The notes below the pieces were generated by a model. The model ran no database searches, was not told the origin of the DNA, and was given only the letters and a program-made list of their open reading frames with translations. A stretch of 64,000 bases of DNA from Bugula neritina (lineage: Eukaryota; Bryozoa; Gymnolaemata; Cheilostomatida; Bugulidae): positions 14,626,698-14,690,697 of the forward strand of contig OZ037765.1 of assembly GCA_964035545.1 (NCBI GenBank), written 5' to 3'. Both the position numbers and the translations under genes were made by a program. Of the stretch, positions 52,022-63,600 are shown in pieces. Each line of letters opens with the position of its first letter. Positions within the stretch are counted from its first letter, which is position 1.

Positions 52022-53477
52022 ACATTAAGAATAGCATCCCGAGGATAGCATCCTCTTTGAGCTGGCTGAGTTTGATCACAGACTCAGCCAGTCAGCTCAA
52101 TGATGCGGTAGGAGAAAATGCATGACCCCGTTCACCAACATGCCATGTACCCCTTGGGTACAGCTCCAGGCCAGCATTATCTCCAGTGCTCAGGGTGTCA
52201 AAGGGCAGGCAGCTTAAAAAGTTAGTAGTACACCCTGAATCTAACAAGAAAGTGACAGCTTTGCGGGCCACCTTGCTGGGTAAGAAATAGCTGCCGCCAT
52301 AGGGTTGTATTCATACCCTCAATTTTTGCAGGTGACACTTTTCTAGCTCCGAACTTGGGCAAGGCCTGCACTCGATGGCTGCGGGAAGGTCTTCGAGGTT
52401 GCAAAAACTTCCTGCCAGACTCTAGGTCCTGCCTCTCTCATCTCCAGACTCTGGTTCTCGCAGCCTGCCAAAGCAATTTTGAAGCGGCACAGTAAGGGTA
52501 GCAGGCTGGCCATATGGCTTGCCACTTGCTGACAACTCTCCTGCAGTTGGGTTTTTACTTCTGGCCGACGGTAGGCAGATGTACCAGCCGTGAAGATGTA
52601 ACTTTCTCCGCGTCAATGGGCACTCCTTGCGGAGGTGTCCGCGACTACCACACTCCCAACAGGTGGTAGTCCAAGCCCTCAGTGGCCTCACCGCTGGGGA
52701 CTGAGTGAGCACCTCTACATGTTTCTCCACCATATCAGCTACCTGGGCCACTTTGAAGACTGTTGGAGACTTGGAGGTGACGGCAGCCACTCCCAGGTTG
52801 TTTTCTCGGTTTTATTGGGAGTAGTTGCCAACTCCATTTTGACCTGACAGAAATTCACGCGGCTCTTGTGTAGCTAGACCACCAACAATTAAACTTTGCC
52901 CTCCTTAAGTGTGTCTTTGACCGTCTGGTCCTCCGTCGCCACAGGCTGGTGATGGAGCCCAGGTCGTTGAGCAACTGCACAAAGGCGTCGAAGGTATACT
53001 GCTCACGGTTGACCGTGCACAATCTGAACCAGCCTTTTAATTGTGGCGGCATGTTCTTGCAGTGAAGTGCGTGGGTCACACCTCAACCTTTGCAAGCGGA
53101 CTCGGCGTCTACAGCAGAAAGGCTGAATCGAGCCCTTAGTGCAGCAAGGATGCTGCTGACATTGGGTCCTAACCCATAGGGTTTGGCCCTATCTGTCAAT
53201 GTCGGCTGCAGCTGTAACAAGAACATATGTGGTAGCCACTGAGTGACAGCCACTGTGTCACTGACTTTCTGAATAAACTGTTTTACATCCTCATTGCCGG
53301 TGAAGACAGGGGCTTTCAGGCAGTATCTGTCACCAAATAACCCCTGTGAGCCTCCTCGCCCCACGGCACCGGGCTTTCAAGAATATTATAATTTGCGGGC
53401 TCACCTTCATCCTGCTGTTGAGGTTGTACAGGTCTTTCAACTACGAAGGGAACTTCGTCGTTAGGTTCCGCCATCAT
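52022..53477 (-). pseudogene. gag and protease start of gypsy E
   Basis: ATG ATG GCG GAA at 53477. Includes FGDRYCLKAPVFTGNEDVKQF (in two parts), LGPNVSSILAALRARFSLSA, CCHC knuckle CWECGSRGHLRKEC (~52650), and at ~52240 SGCTTNFLS-like protease remnants ending near the equivalent of DAILGMPFL. Shifts at ~53080, ~52850 and ~52420. GAAG/GTGAGC at 53405/53404 near the start is a splice-donor-like motif in the same phase as in gypsy C. Confidence 0.75.
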
Positions 53478-53522
53478 AATCCTTTTTATTGTCCGGATAG
53501 CAGTTGCATTGGCACACAAGTA

Positions 53523-53539
53523 TCTCACGGCTGCCACCA
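53523..53539 (-). promoter_or_regulatory. Primer binding site of gypsy E
   Basis: TGGTGGCAGCCGTGAGA on the minus strand, a mutated form of the tRNA-Leu site of A and C, one base from the LTR start at 53541 (TGTTGTAG on the plus strand). Confidence 0.7.
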
Positions 53540-53540
53540 C

Positions 53541-54080
53541 TGTTGTAGTATTGTATTCTACAATTACCGGCACAAGGAAGGCAAGAATCTTACCCAATCA
53601 TGTTTTGTTGCCCTCAAAATGTTGTGGCACCTTGAAGAGCTACACAATACTCTGTCTCGGAAGATTGGTGCGGACTAGAAGACCTAAACCTGTGAATGAC
53701 TTGGCAAAGCAGTATAATAATACGCAATATAGTAAGACGCAGTATAGTAATCCTTCACCTTCACCTATCCCTTGGTCGGGATGACCGTTGGGGCACCACT
53801 GTAATGTGGTGTGTCTTGGGCAAGTAAGCTTGCGGCGCCCATCCCTCTCTAAGTTTCGCAATAGGATGCTAGTAATCCTGACTTAGCGCCAACCGTTGAC
53901 TCTTCAGAGTTCTTCCATTTGCCGCAGTGGTACCAAGCCGTTGACCCCAAGGGTTCTTCGGCCAAGGTGACCATCCAATGCCTTGCTGCCGACAGTTTTA
54001 TTGTAACCCTGGCAGGAGAGATAGTGGGGTTCTGGCCTTGCTCAAGGGTATCCCAGAGTGCAGTTTAACGTCATACCCAG
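53541..54080 (-). other. Region holding the gypsy E 5' LTR, outer edge not found
   Basis: The LTR begins at 53541 but no clear far end is seen. CAGTGGTGCCCCAAC on the minus strand at ~53803 is one possible LTR start. 53715-53760 already contains GTAATA/CGCAGTATAG units of the neighbouring tandem repeat. Confidence 0.35.
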
Positions 54081-54560
54081 GACTCAGTATAGTATAATAT
54101 ACTGTGTATTACTATACTGTCTATTACTGTACTGTGTATTCATATACTGAGTATATGAATACACAATACAGTAATAGACAGTATATTAGCGCACAGTGTA
54201 CTAATGCACAGTATAGTAATGCACAGTATAGTAATGCACAGTATATTAACACACAGTCTAGTAAAACAGTATAGTAATACAATATAGTAATAAAAAGTGA
54301 ATATTACACAGTCCAGTAATACATGGTATAAAAAAAGGTACAGTAATACACGGTATAGTAATAGACAATGTAGTAATACTCAGTGTAGTAATAGGCAGTA
54401 TAGTAACACACAGTATAGTAATACACAATATATTAATACACAGTACAGCACTAGACGGTATAGTAATATGCAGTATAGTATTACAGTATGGTGATACACA
54501 AAATAGTAATACGCAGTATAGTAATACACAGTATGGTAACACACACTGGATAGTTAAGGG
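54080..54560. repeat. 15-17 bp tandem repeat (CAGTATAGTAATACA type)
   Basis: Around 28-30 degenerate units of roughly CACAGTATAGTAATG. Up to ~54150 they run in reverse orientation (TGTGTATTACTATACTG), after it forward, so the array contains an inversion. Open frames over it are artefacts. Confidence 0.88.
54105..54190. repeat. Palindrome at the tandem-repeat inversion point
   Basis: Arms of about 40 bp (TACTGTCTATTACTGTACTG... / ...CAATACAGTAATAGACAGTA) around CATATACTGAGTATATG, nearly perfect with essentially no spacer. Could extrude a cruciform. Confidence 0.8.
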
Positions 54561-55289
54561 CATCCTTACTAAGAACATCATAAATTTAGCTCACAATGTA
54601 GTCCAGGTTCTTGCTATAATATTGTTCTGTGGGTGGCATGCGTGTTGCCTGCCTGTGTAAGTTTAGCCTGATATTAGACTATGACCAATAAACAGCAAGC
54701 TCAATTAGGGCTGCATTATATATCAACATTCCATTGTGGCTACTCTATAAATTAAATTACACACCAAGCTATTCACTAGCTTGTAGGCTAGCAGGTCTAA
54801 AATTAGTAATGGACAAGCCAATATCTTCTCATCTCTACACGTTCACTGAAGCGCGAAGTGATGCGCAATGCTTATTAGTAAAGAAAAATTATCTAATTTT
54901 CAACGTATATATTACTAATTTATAGAAAATCTATAAAAGCTATTAGAAACATTACAAAAACCGCGCTGCAGAAATATCTCAGGAATTCAACAGTGTTTCC
55001 TTTTTTCAGATATTATGTTTTCCTACTGAGATATTTTACTGGAACTGACATGATGTTTTTTCAGCTAGAAATAAGAGGAAATGAGTAGTTTTTTGTCTGT
55101 AGCTTAGCCAAAAAATGGAAAATTGAAAATTCCAAAAAACCGCGTTGAGGAAAAAAGCTATCTACAACATAGTTTTTAAATTTTGATTCTAGCATAATTA
55201 GGTAAGATTTTATTTTACGGGGACTGATTTCTTATAATTATGATAACAATGCATCATCAGCAAGGCAGTTGCAGCTAAAAGGTTGCCCT
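54561..55289. other. Unassigned AT-rich stretch
   Basis: No supported frame or repeat. Separates the CAGTATAG array from the satellite. Confidence 0.5.
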
Positions 55290-56272
55290 TAACTATCCTG
55301 TGTAATAAGCTGAAAAGTGCCTGAATGGGCTAAAAGGTGCCATAATGCATTAAAACGCGCCCAAGAGTACTACAATGAGCTAGATACGCAATTAGTTCAC
55401 CAATGTGCTAGAAAGTGCCCAAGTATGCTAAAAGGTGCCATAATGCACTAAAACGTGCCCAAAAGTACTACAGTGAGCTAATTATGCAATTATTACGCCA
55501 ATGTGCTGAAAAGTGCCTAAATACATGTGCTGAAGGGTGCCAAAACGCACTAAAACGTGCCCAAACATGCTACAATGGGCTAAATGTGCTTTATGTGTTC
55601 CTAATGTGCTGAAAAGTGTGCCAATAGTTGCACTAATGTGCGATAAAATGTGTAATTGTGCTAAATAGCGCCATAATGCACTAAAACACAACAAGATATA
55701 CTATAATAAGCTAAATACACAATTAGTACGCATATGTGCTGAAAAAAGCCTAATTCTGCTAAAAGGTGCCATAATAGACTAAAACACGCCAACAAGTACT
55801 AGAATGAGCTAAATACCCAATTAGTTCACCAATGTGCTAAAAAGTGTTTAATTGTGCTAAAAGGTGCCATAATGCACTAAAACGCGCCCAAAAGTACTAC
55901 AATGAGCTAAATACGCAATAAGTTCACCTTTGTGCTGAAAAGTGCCTAAATGTGCTAATCGGTGCATAAATGTACTGAAACGTGCCTAAATGTGCTACAA
56001 TGGGCTAAATGTGCATTATGTGTTCCTAATGTGGTGAAAAGTGTGCCAATTGTGGCACTAATGTGCTGAAAAGTGCTTAATTGTGTTGAAGGTGCCATAA
56101 TGCACTGAAACGTGCCCAAAAATACTACAATGAGCTAAATACGCAATTAGTTCAATGATGTGATAAAAAAAGTGCCTTAATTTGCTAAAAGGTGCCATAA
56201 TGCACTGAAACGAGCCCAAAAGTACTGCAATGAGCTAAGTACGCAATTAGTTCACCAATGTGTTAAAAGTAC
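55290..56272. repeat. Satellite, ~98-100 bp higher-order type
   Basis: Built of ~19-20 bp units (GTGCTAAAAGGTGCCATAAT and variants). Five successive variants make a larger unit, with AGTTCACC recurring at 55823, 55921, 56149 (as AGTTCAAT) and 56249, spacings of 98, 228 and 100. The same larger unit reappears at 59880-60600. Confidence 0.85.
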
Positions 56273-59200
56273 CTCATCATCATCATCATCATCATCATTA
56301 GCTGTCCTTCGTGTCCGAAGATGACTTCCGGTGAATCATGGTCCTCCATTTACATCTGTCTTTGCTGAGAGATTGCCAGCTACCAATAGGGATCTTCAGG
56401 TCTTTTAGATTGCGTTTAACGGTATCTTTGAATCTCAGTCGCGGCCTGCCAACACCACGGGTGCCTTCTTTCAGTTGTGAATAGAGAATTTGTTTAGGTA
56501 ATCTAGAGTTATCCATTCGATGCACATGACCAGCCCATCTCAGGTTTTTTTGAATGAGTAGTTCATACATGCTGGGTAGATTTGCCTGTGCTAGAGTCTC
56601 CTCATTCGAGATGAAATCCCACCACTTCACGTTCAAGATCTGGCGTAGATGTCTCATCATATAGGTGTTGAATTTGTGAGCGGCTATCCTGTATACAGGC
56701 CAGGCCTCCGCTCCATAGAGCAGAGAGGACAGGACAATGGCTCTGTACACTGTACACTTGGTCTTGAATGACAGATCCTTATTGTACCACACTTTGGTCT
56801 TTAGTCTGCCGAATGAGATTGAAGCATTGGACATCCTTGTATGAATCTCTTCATCCATCTTGTTGTTGCACATCACTGTAGACCCAAGATATTTAAACTT
56901 ATTGACGTTGGCAAGGTCTTCATTATCTATGCAGATACTGTCACCACTGTCATGGGCTCCAGGTGCCGGTTGGTAGAGCGTTTCCGTTTTCTTGATATTG
57001 ATTTTCAGACCAAAAGCTTTGGAAGCTCTGGCGAATCTGTCGACTAATTCCTGTGCATCGCCATGGCTGTGTGCAACGAAGGCAGTGTCGTCAGCAAACA
57101 TGAGTTCTCTAACCAATACTTTCTGTGTTCTTGTTGTTGACTTGTATTGGTTCACATTGAACAGATCAGCTCCAGGTCTACTTTGAATCCAGACGCCTTT
57201 ATCACAGTTTTCAAATGCGTGCTGTAGAACAGCCGATAAGAAAATAGAGAATAGCGTTGGAGCCAACACACATCCTTGTTTCACACCATTGTTGACCTGG
57301 AACGGCTCAGATAACTCCTCCTTCAGCTTGACTGAGGCCTTCATGCCAGTATGGAGAGCGCTGATAAGATTGGTGAAGTGACTGGGAAAACCGAGTTTCT
57401 GTAAGATCTTCCACAGGGTCGCCCGATCAACAGTATCGAACGCTTTGGTGAAGTCAATGAAGACCATGTACAGGGGCATATTTTGCTCGATGCATTTTTC
57501 CTGTATCTGCTTCAGTGCAAATATCATATCTGCTGTTCCCCTTCCACTACGGAATCCACACTGAGTTTCGGGTAGGAAGTTTTCTGCATATGATGTCAGT
57601 CTATTTAGAAGGACACGAGCAAAAACTTTACCGGGAATTGAGAGCAGGGAGATACCTCTGTAGTTACCGCACAGCTTCCGATCACCTTTTTTGAAGATGG
57701 TTATAAGTTGGGCATCTTTCCAATCTTGAGGGACTACAGCAGTTTTCCATGCCTCCTTTATTATCTCATGGAGAGTACTTATTAGTTTGGGCCCTCCCCT
57801 TTTGATAACCTCCGGGTGAATGCCATCAGAGCCAGGTGATTTCCCTTCACTTAGCATCGAAGTTGCCTTGATGATCTCTTCAATATCTGGGCAATCGTCC
57901 ATCCAGTCCTGAATGGGAGCTTGTCTCAGGTTCTCAATGATGTTGTCATCAATATCTGGAGTCTCGTTTAGTAGCTTGCTGAAATGCTCTGTCCATCTCG
58001 CTAGAAGATCTTGTTTTTCTGTCAGGAGTGTTGAGCTGTCACTGGCCAGGAGCTGGTCAGGATGACTCACTCTTGGACCCCAAACAGTTTTCATGCTTTG
58101 GTAAAAGCCTTTCATGTCGTTAGTGTCAGCAAACCATTGCAGTTCAGCAGCTTTTGCCAACCACCAGTCGTTCTTGAGCTCCCTGCATCTTCCTGTGAGT
58201 TTTCTGCCAGCCATTCTAAACTTTGACTTGTTCGAGCGAGTATTCCTGGTTAACATGTCTGCTCTGGCCTTGTTTCTCTTCTGGATGAGTTCTTGAAGCT
58301 CATCATTATTCTCGTCAAACCAGTCCTCATGCTTCCTGCTGACAGTGCCGAGGTGCACTTTTGACTCTGCATAAACTATCTCTTTGAATGCTCTCCACTT
58401 ACTCTCCACGCCCTCTGGAGCAGAGTTCAGTTTCCCAGCAAGGGACTTTTCCAGTTCTTGTCTTACTTCCTCATTCTTAAGTCGAGAAACGTCCAGCTTC
58501 TGGCAAGGTGTTCTCCCTTTCTTCATTTTTCTCCTCACTCTGAGCTTAGCTTTTGACCTAATCATGATGTGGTCAGTACTGCAATTCGCCCCTCTCATCG
58601 CCCTTGTGTCTAGAATGTCTGGTAGATCACGTTGTCGTGTGATAACAAAGTCGATGAGATGCCAGTTCTTGCTTCTCGGGTGCATCCAAGAAAACTTGTG
58701 AGCTGGTCTATGCTTGAAGAAGGTGTTGGTAATGCACAGTTGATGTTCACTACAGACTGAGATCAGAAGTTCACCATTGGAGTTCAGGTTTCCGCAGCCA
58801 TACTTGCCTATCACACCGGGCCAGGTTGAGTGATCTTGTCCAACCCTAGCATTGAAGTCCCCCATGAGTAAGATCTTATCAGCTGCTGGGACTGATCTTA
58901 GAGCCTGATTCAGTTGGTCATAGAATCTGTTGATGTTTTCTTGGCTGTTTGTCATCGTGGGAGCATAGACAGCTATTACAGTGCACCATCGCTCATCAGA
59001 CAGAGGAACCCTGAGTGACATCAGTCTGTCGCTTATAGCCTTTGGCTCTTCGATTAGTCTCGAAACAAGTTCGTTCCTGATAGCAAGAGCCACGCCTGAC
59101 TCACTGCGCTCAGATGCAGTTTTGCCACTCCAATAAATGGTGTAGCCTGAATCTTCACGAATGTTACCTGTATCTTTGAATCTGATTTCACTCAGTGCTG

Positions 59201-59405
59201 CAATGTCGATGCCATACTTCTGTAGTTCAGATGAAATGATTGCACTTCTTCTCTCAGGTCTTTCTGTGTTCTCCCGGTCTAGCATTGTTCGTATGTTCCA
59301 TGATGCAAGGTTGAGTTTAGAATTTTGGACCTTTTTATCCTGGGCGACGTCCTGCCAGTATGATTTCGTGTTCATTTTTCTTTTCATGATTCAATCGGAT
59401 TATGC
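56273..59405 (-). mobile_element. Full-length RTE-type LINE inserted in the satellite
   Basis: One long ORF, a very short 5' leader (~18 nt past the ATG) and a 3' end made of (ATG/TGA)n repeats (56273-56298) instead of poly(A), a hallmark of the RTE group. Satellite monomers continue on both sides. I could not define a target-site duplication. Confidence 0.88.
56298..59387 (-). CDS. LINE ORF: AP endonuclease and reverse transcriptase
   Basis: 1029 codons, ATG at 59387, no stops. Residues ~25-275 form an apurinic-type endonuclease: ASWNIRTM, ALSEIRF, VYAPTM, LLMGDFNARVG, HLIDFVITR, STDHIMI. A linker with basic and acidic helices follows. RT ~485-800: SPGSDGIHPEVIK, YRGISLLSIPGKVF, QCGFRSGRGTADMIF, FIDFTKAFDTVDR, NNGVKQGCVLAPTLF, and FADD in ELMFADDTAFVAH. 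The C-terminus includes NLRWAGHVHRMDNSRLPKQ. It nicks target DNA and primes reverse transcription on its own RNA. A single ORF of this size without an upstream ORF1 fits RTE. Likely competent for activity. Confidence 0.92.
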   Translation of the reverse strand: MKRKMNTKSYWQDVAQDKKVQNSKLNLASWNIRTMLDRENTERPERRSAIISSELQKYGIDIAALSEIRFKDTGNIREDSGYTIYWSGKTASERSESGVALAIRNELVSRLIEEPKAISDRLMSLRVPLSDERWCTVIAVYAPTMTNSQENINRFYDQLNQALRSVPAADKILLMGDFNARVGQDHSTWPGVIGKYGCGNLNSNGELLISVCSEHQLCITNTFFKHRPAHKFSWMHPRSKNWHLIDFVITRQRDLPDILDTRAMRGANCSTDHIMIRSKAKLRVRRKMKKGRTPCQKLDVSRLKNEEVRQELEKSLAGKLNSAPEGVESKWRAFKEIVYAESKVHLGTVSRKHEDWFDENNDELQELIQKRNKARADMLTRNTRSNKSKFRMAGRKLTGRCRELKNDWWLAKAAELQWFADTNDMKGFYQSMKTVWGPRVSHPDQLLASDSSTLLTEKQDLLARWTEHFSKLLNETPDIDDNIIENLRQAPIQDWMDDCPDIEEIIKATSMLSEGKSPGSDGIHPEVIKRGGPKLISTLHEIIKEAWKTAVVPQDWKDAQLITIFKKGDRKLCGNYRGISLLSIPGKVFARVLLNRLTSYAENFLPETQCGFRSGRGTADMIFALKQIQEKCIEQNMPLYMVFIDFTKAFDTVDRATLWKILQKLGFPSHFTNLISALHTGMKASVKLKEELSEPFQVNNGVKQGCVLAPTLFSIFLSAVLQHAFENCDKGVWIQSRPGADLFNVNQYKSTTRTQKVLVRELMFADDTAFVAHSHGDAQELVDRFARASKAFGLKINIKKTETLYQPAPGAHDSGDSICIDNEDLANVNKFKYLGSTVMCNNKMDEEIHTRMSNASISFGRLKTKVWYNKDLSFKTKCTVYRAIVLSSLLYGAEAWPVYRIAAHKFNTYMMRHLRQILNVKWWDFISNEETLAQANLPSMYELLIQKNLRWAGHVHRMDNSRLPKQILYSQLKEGTRGVGRPRLRFKDTVKRNLKDLKIPIGSWQSLSKDRCKWRTMIHRKSSSDTKDS

Positions 59406-59880
59406 TGACAAGTGTCTGAATGTGCTAAAAGTGGCTAAATGTGCTAAAAAGTGCCTAAATGTGCTAAAAAGTGCCTAAAAGTGCTAAAAGTGGCTGAATG
59501 TGCTAAAAAGTGCCTCAATGTGCTAAAAAGTGCCTAAATGTGCTAAAAAGTGCTTGAATGTGCTAAAAAGTGCCTAAATGAGCCAAAAAGTGCCTAAATG
59601 TGCTAAAAAGTCACTAAATGTGCTAAAAAGTGCCTGAATGTGCTAAAAGTGGCTAAATGTGCTAAAAAGAGCCTAAATGTGCTAAGAAGTGCCTAAATGT
59701 GCTAGAAAGTGCCTAAAAGTGCTAAAAAGTGCCTAAACGTGCTAAAAAGTGACTAAATGTGCTAAAAAGTGCCTAAATCTGCTAAAAAATGCTTAAATGT
59801 GCTAAAAGTGGCTAAATGTGCTATAAAGTACCTAAATGTGTTAAAAAGTACCTAAATGTGCTAAAAAGTGCCTAAATGTG
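59406..59880 (+). repeat. Satellite, 19-20 bp type, forward orientation
   Basis: About 24 units of GTGCTAAAAAGTGCCTAAAT with distinctive variants (GTGGCTAAAT, GTCACTAAAT, GAGCCAAAAA). The order of variants is the mirror of 60955-61425. Confidence 0.92.
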
Positions 59881-60604
59881 CTAAAAAGTGCCATAATGCA
59901 CTAAAACGTGCCGAAAAGTACTACAGTGAGCTAATTATGCAATTAGTACGCCAATGTGCTGAAAAGTGCCTAAATGTGCTGAAGGGTGCCAAAACGCACT
60001 AAAACGCGTCCAAATGTGCTACAGTGGGCTGAATGTGGTTTATGTGTTCCTAATGTGCTGAAAAATGTGCCAATAGTTGCACTAATGTGCAACAAAAAGT
60101 GTAATTGTGCTAAATAGCGCCATAATGCACTAAAACACAACAAAACGTACTATAATATGCTAAGTACACATTTAGTATTCCAATGTGCTGAAAAAAGCCT
60201 AATTGTGCTAAAACGTGCCATAATGCACTAAAACACGCCAAAAAGAACTACAATGAGCTAAATACGTAATTAGTTCACATATGTGCTAAAAAGTGCCTAA
60301 TTGTGCTAAAAGGTGCCATAATGCACAAAAACGAGCCCAAAAGTACTACAATGAGCTAAATACGCAATTAGTTCACAAATGTGCTAAAAAGTGCCTATAT
60401 GTGCTGAAAGGTCCAGAATGCACTAAAACGAGCCCAAAAATACTGCAATGAGCTAAATACGCAATTAGTTCACCAATGTGCTAAAAAGTGCCTAATTGTG
60501 CAAAAAGGTGCCACAATGCACCGAAACACGTCCAAAAGTACTACAATGAGCTAAATACGCAATTATTTCACCAATGTGCTAAAAAGTGCGTAATTGTGCT
60601 AAAA
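59880..60604 (+). repeat. Satellite, ~98-100 bp higher-order type, second block
   Basis: Same composite unit as 55290-56272 (GTGCCATAATGCACTAAAAC ... AGCTAAATACGCAATTAG). So the composite type lies on both sides of the LINE and the simple forward block. Confidence 0.88.
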
Positions 60605-63600
60605 TTTTGGCACTTTTTAGCACATTCAGGCACTCTTTAGCACATTTAGCCACTTTTAGCATATTTAAGCGCTTTTTAGCACATTTCGGCACTTTTTAGC
60701 ACATTTAGGGACTTTTTAGAAATTTAGGCACTTTCTAGCACATTTAGGCACTTTTTAGCACATTTAGTCACTTTTTAGCATGTTTAGGCACTTTTTAGCA
60801 CATTTAGCCACTTTCAGCATATTTAGGCACTTTAAAGCACATTTAGGCACTTTTTAGCACATTTAGGCACTTTCTAGCACATTTAGCAACTTTTAGCTCA
60901 TTTAAGCATTTTTTAGCACATTTAGGCACTTTTTAGCACATTTAGGCATTTTTTAGCACATTTAGACACTTTTTAGCACATTTAGGTACTTTTTAACACA
61001 TTTAGGTACTTTATAGCACATTTAGCCACTTTTAGCACATTTAAGCATTTTTTAGCAGATTTAGGCACTTTTTAGCACATTTAGTCACTTTTTAGCACGT
61101 TTAGGCACTTTTTAGCACTTTTAGGCACTTTCTAGCACATTTAGGCACTTTTTAGCACATTTAGGCTCTTTTTAGCACATTTAGCCACTTTTAGCACATT
61201 CAGGCACTTTTTAGCACATTTAGTGACTTTTTAGCACATTTAGGCACTTTTTGGCTCATTTAGGCACTTTTTAGCACATTCAAGCACTTTTTAGCACATT
61301 TAGGCACTTTTTAGCACATTGAGGCACTTTTTAGCACATTCAGCCACTTTTAGCACTTTTAGGCACTTTTTAGCACATTTAGGCACTTTTTAGCACATTT
61401 AGCCACTTTTAGCACATTCAGACACTTTTTAGCATATTTAGGCCCTTTTAAGCACATTTGGGCACTTTTTAGCACATTTAGGCACTTTTTAGCACATTTA
61501 GCAACTTTTAGCACATTTAGGTACTTTTTAGCACATTTGGGCACTTTTTAGCAGATTTAGGCACTTTTTAGCACATTTAGCAACTTTTAGCACATTTAGG
61601 CACTTTTTAGCACATTTAGGCACTATTCAGCACATTTTGCCACTTTTACCACATTTAGGCACTTTTTAGCACATTTAGGCACTTTTTAGCACATTTAGGC
61701 ACTTTTTAGCACATTTAAGCATTTTTTAGCACATTTAGGCACTTTTAGCACATTAGGGCACTTTTCAGCACATTTAGGCACTTTTTAGCATATTTAGGCA
61801 CTTTTTAGCACATTAAGGCACTATTTAGCACATTTAGCCACTTTAAGGACATTTAGGCACTTTTTAGCACATTTAGGCACTTTTAGCACATTAGGGCACT
61901 TTTTAGCACATTTAGGCACTTTTTAGCACATTTAGGCACTATTTAGCACATTTAACCGTTTTAAGCACATTTAGGCACTTTAGCAGACTTAGGCACTTTT
62001 TAGCACATTTAGGCACTTTTAGCACAGTTAGCCACTTTGAGCACTTATAGGCACTTTTTAGCACATTCAGGCATTTTCTGGCACATTAAGGCACTTTTTA
62101 GCACATTTAGCCACTCATAGCACATTTAGGCACTTTTTAGCACATTTAGGCACTTTTTAGCACATTTAGGCATTTTTTAGCCTATTTAGGCACTTTTTAG
62201 CACATTTAGGCACTTTTAGCACATTAGGGCACTTTTCAGCACATTTAGGCACTTTTTAGCACATTTAGGCACTTTTTAGCACATTTAGGCACTATTTAGC
62301 ACATTTAGCCACTTTAAGCACATTTAGGCACTTTATAGCACAGTTAGGCACTTTTTAGCACATTTAGGCACTTTTAGCACATTAAGGCACTTTTTAGCAC
62401 AATTAGGCATTATTTAGCACATTTAGGCACTTTTTAGCACATTTAGGTACTATTTAGCACATTTAGGCACTCTTTAGCACATGTAGGCACTTTTTAGCAC
62501 ATTTAGGCACTTTTTAGCACATTTAGGCACTTTTTAGCACATTTAGGCACTTTTTAGTACATTTAAGCACTTTTAGCACATTTAGGCACTTTTTAGCACA
62601 TTTAGGCACTTGCTAGCACATTTAGGCACTTTTAAGCACAATTAGGCTCTTTTTAGCACATTTAGGCGCTTTTTAGCACATTTAGCCAGTTTGAGCACAT
62701 TTAGGCACTTTTTAGCACATTTAGGCACTTTTTAGCACATTTAGGCACTTTTCCAGCACATTTAGCCACTTTTATCACATTTAGGCACTTTTTAGCACAT
62801 TTAGGCACTTTTTAGCACATTTAGGCACTTTTTAACACATTTAGGGACTTTATAGCACATTTAGCCACTTTTAGCACATTTAAGCAGTTTTTAGCACTTT
62901 TAGGCACTTTCTAGCACATTTAGGCACTTTTTAGCACATTTAGGCTCTTTTTAGCACATTTAGCCACTTTTAGCACATTCAGGCACTTTTTAGCACATTT
63001 AGTGACTTTTTAGCAAATTTAGGCACTTTTTAGCTCATTTAGGCACTTTTTAGCACATTCAAGCACTTTTTAGCACATTTAGGCACTTTTTAGCACATTG
63101 AGGCACTTTTTAGCACATTCAGCCATTTTTAGCACTTTTAGGCACTTTTTAGCACATTTAGGCACTTTTTAGCACATTTAGGCACTTTTTAGCACATTTA
63201 GGCACTTTTTAGCACATTTAGCCATTTCTTAGCACATTTAGGCACTTTTAGCACATTTAGGCACTTTTTAGCACATTCAGCCACCTTTAGCACTTTTAGG
63301 CACTTTAGGCACTTTTTAGCACATTTAGGCACTTTTTAGCACATTTAGCCATTTTTAGCACATTCAGACACTTTTTAGCATATTTAGGCCCTTTTAAGCA
63401 CATTTGGGCACTTTTTAGCACATTTAGGCACTTTTTAGCACATTTAGCAACTTTTAGCACATTTAGGTACTTTTTTAGCACATTTGGGCACTTTTTAGCA
63501 CATTTAGGCACTTTTTAGCACATTTAGCAACTTTTAGCACATTTAAGCACTTTTTAGCACATTTAGGCACTATTCAGCACATTTTGCCACTTTTACCACA

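Larger units (their letters stand above)
50641..53541 (-). mobile_element. Gypsy E: gag plus ORF3 derivative lacking pol
   Basis: Reading leftward: primer binding site (53539-53523), gag, the start of the protease region (to ~52025), then directly ORF3 intron and exon 2 (51869-50996), AT-rich tail, and a putative LTR start at 50717 (TGTAGTGGCTGTGGG). RT, RNase H and integrase are entirely absent. Multiple stops show it is old. Both LTR outer edges are uncertain. Confidence 0.72.

Noticed and set aside
54258-54581. A 107-codon minus-strand frame
   Set aside because: Low-complexity translation of the CAGTATAG tandem repeat.
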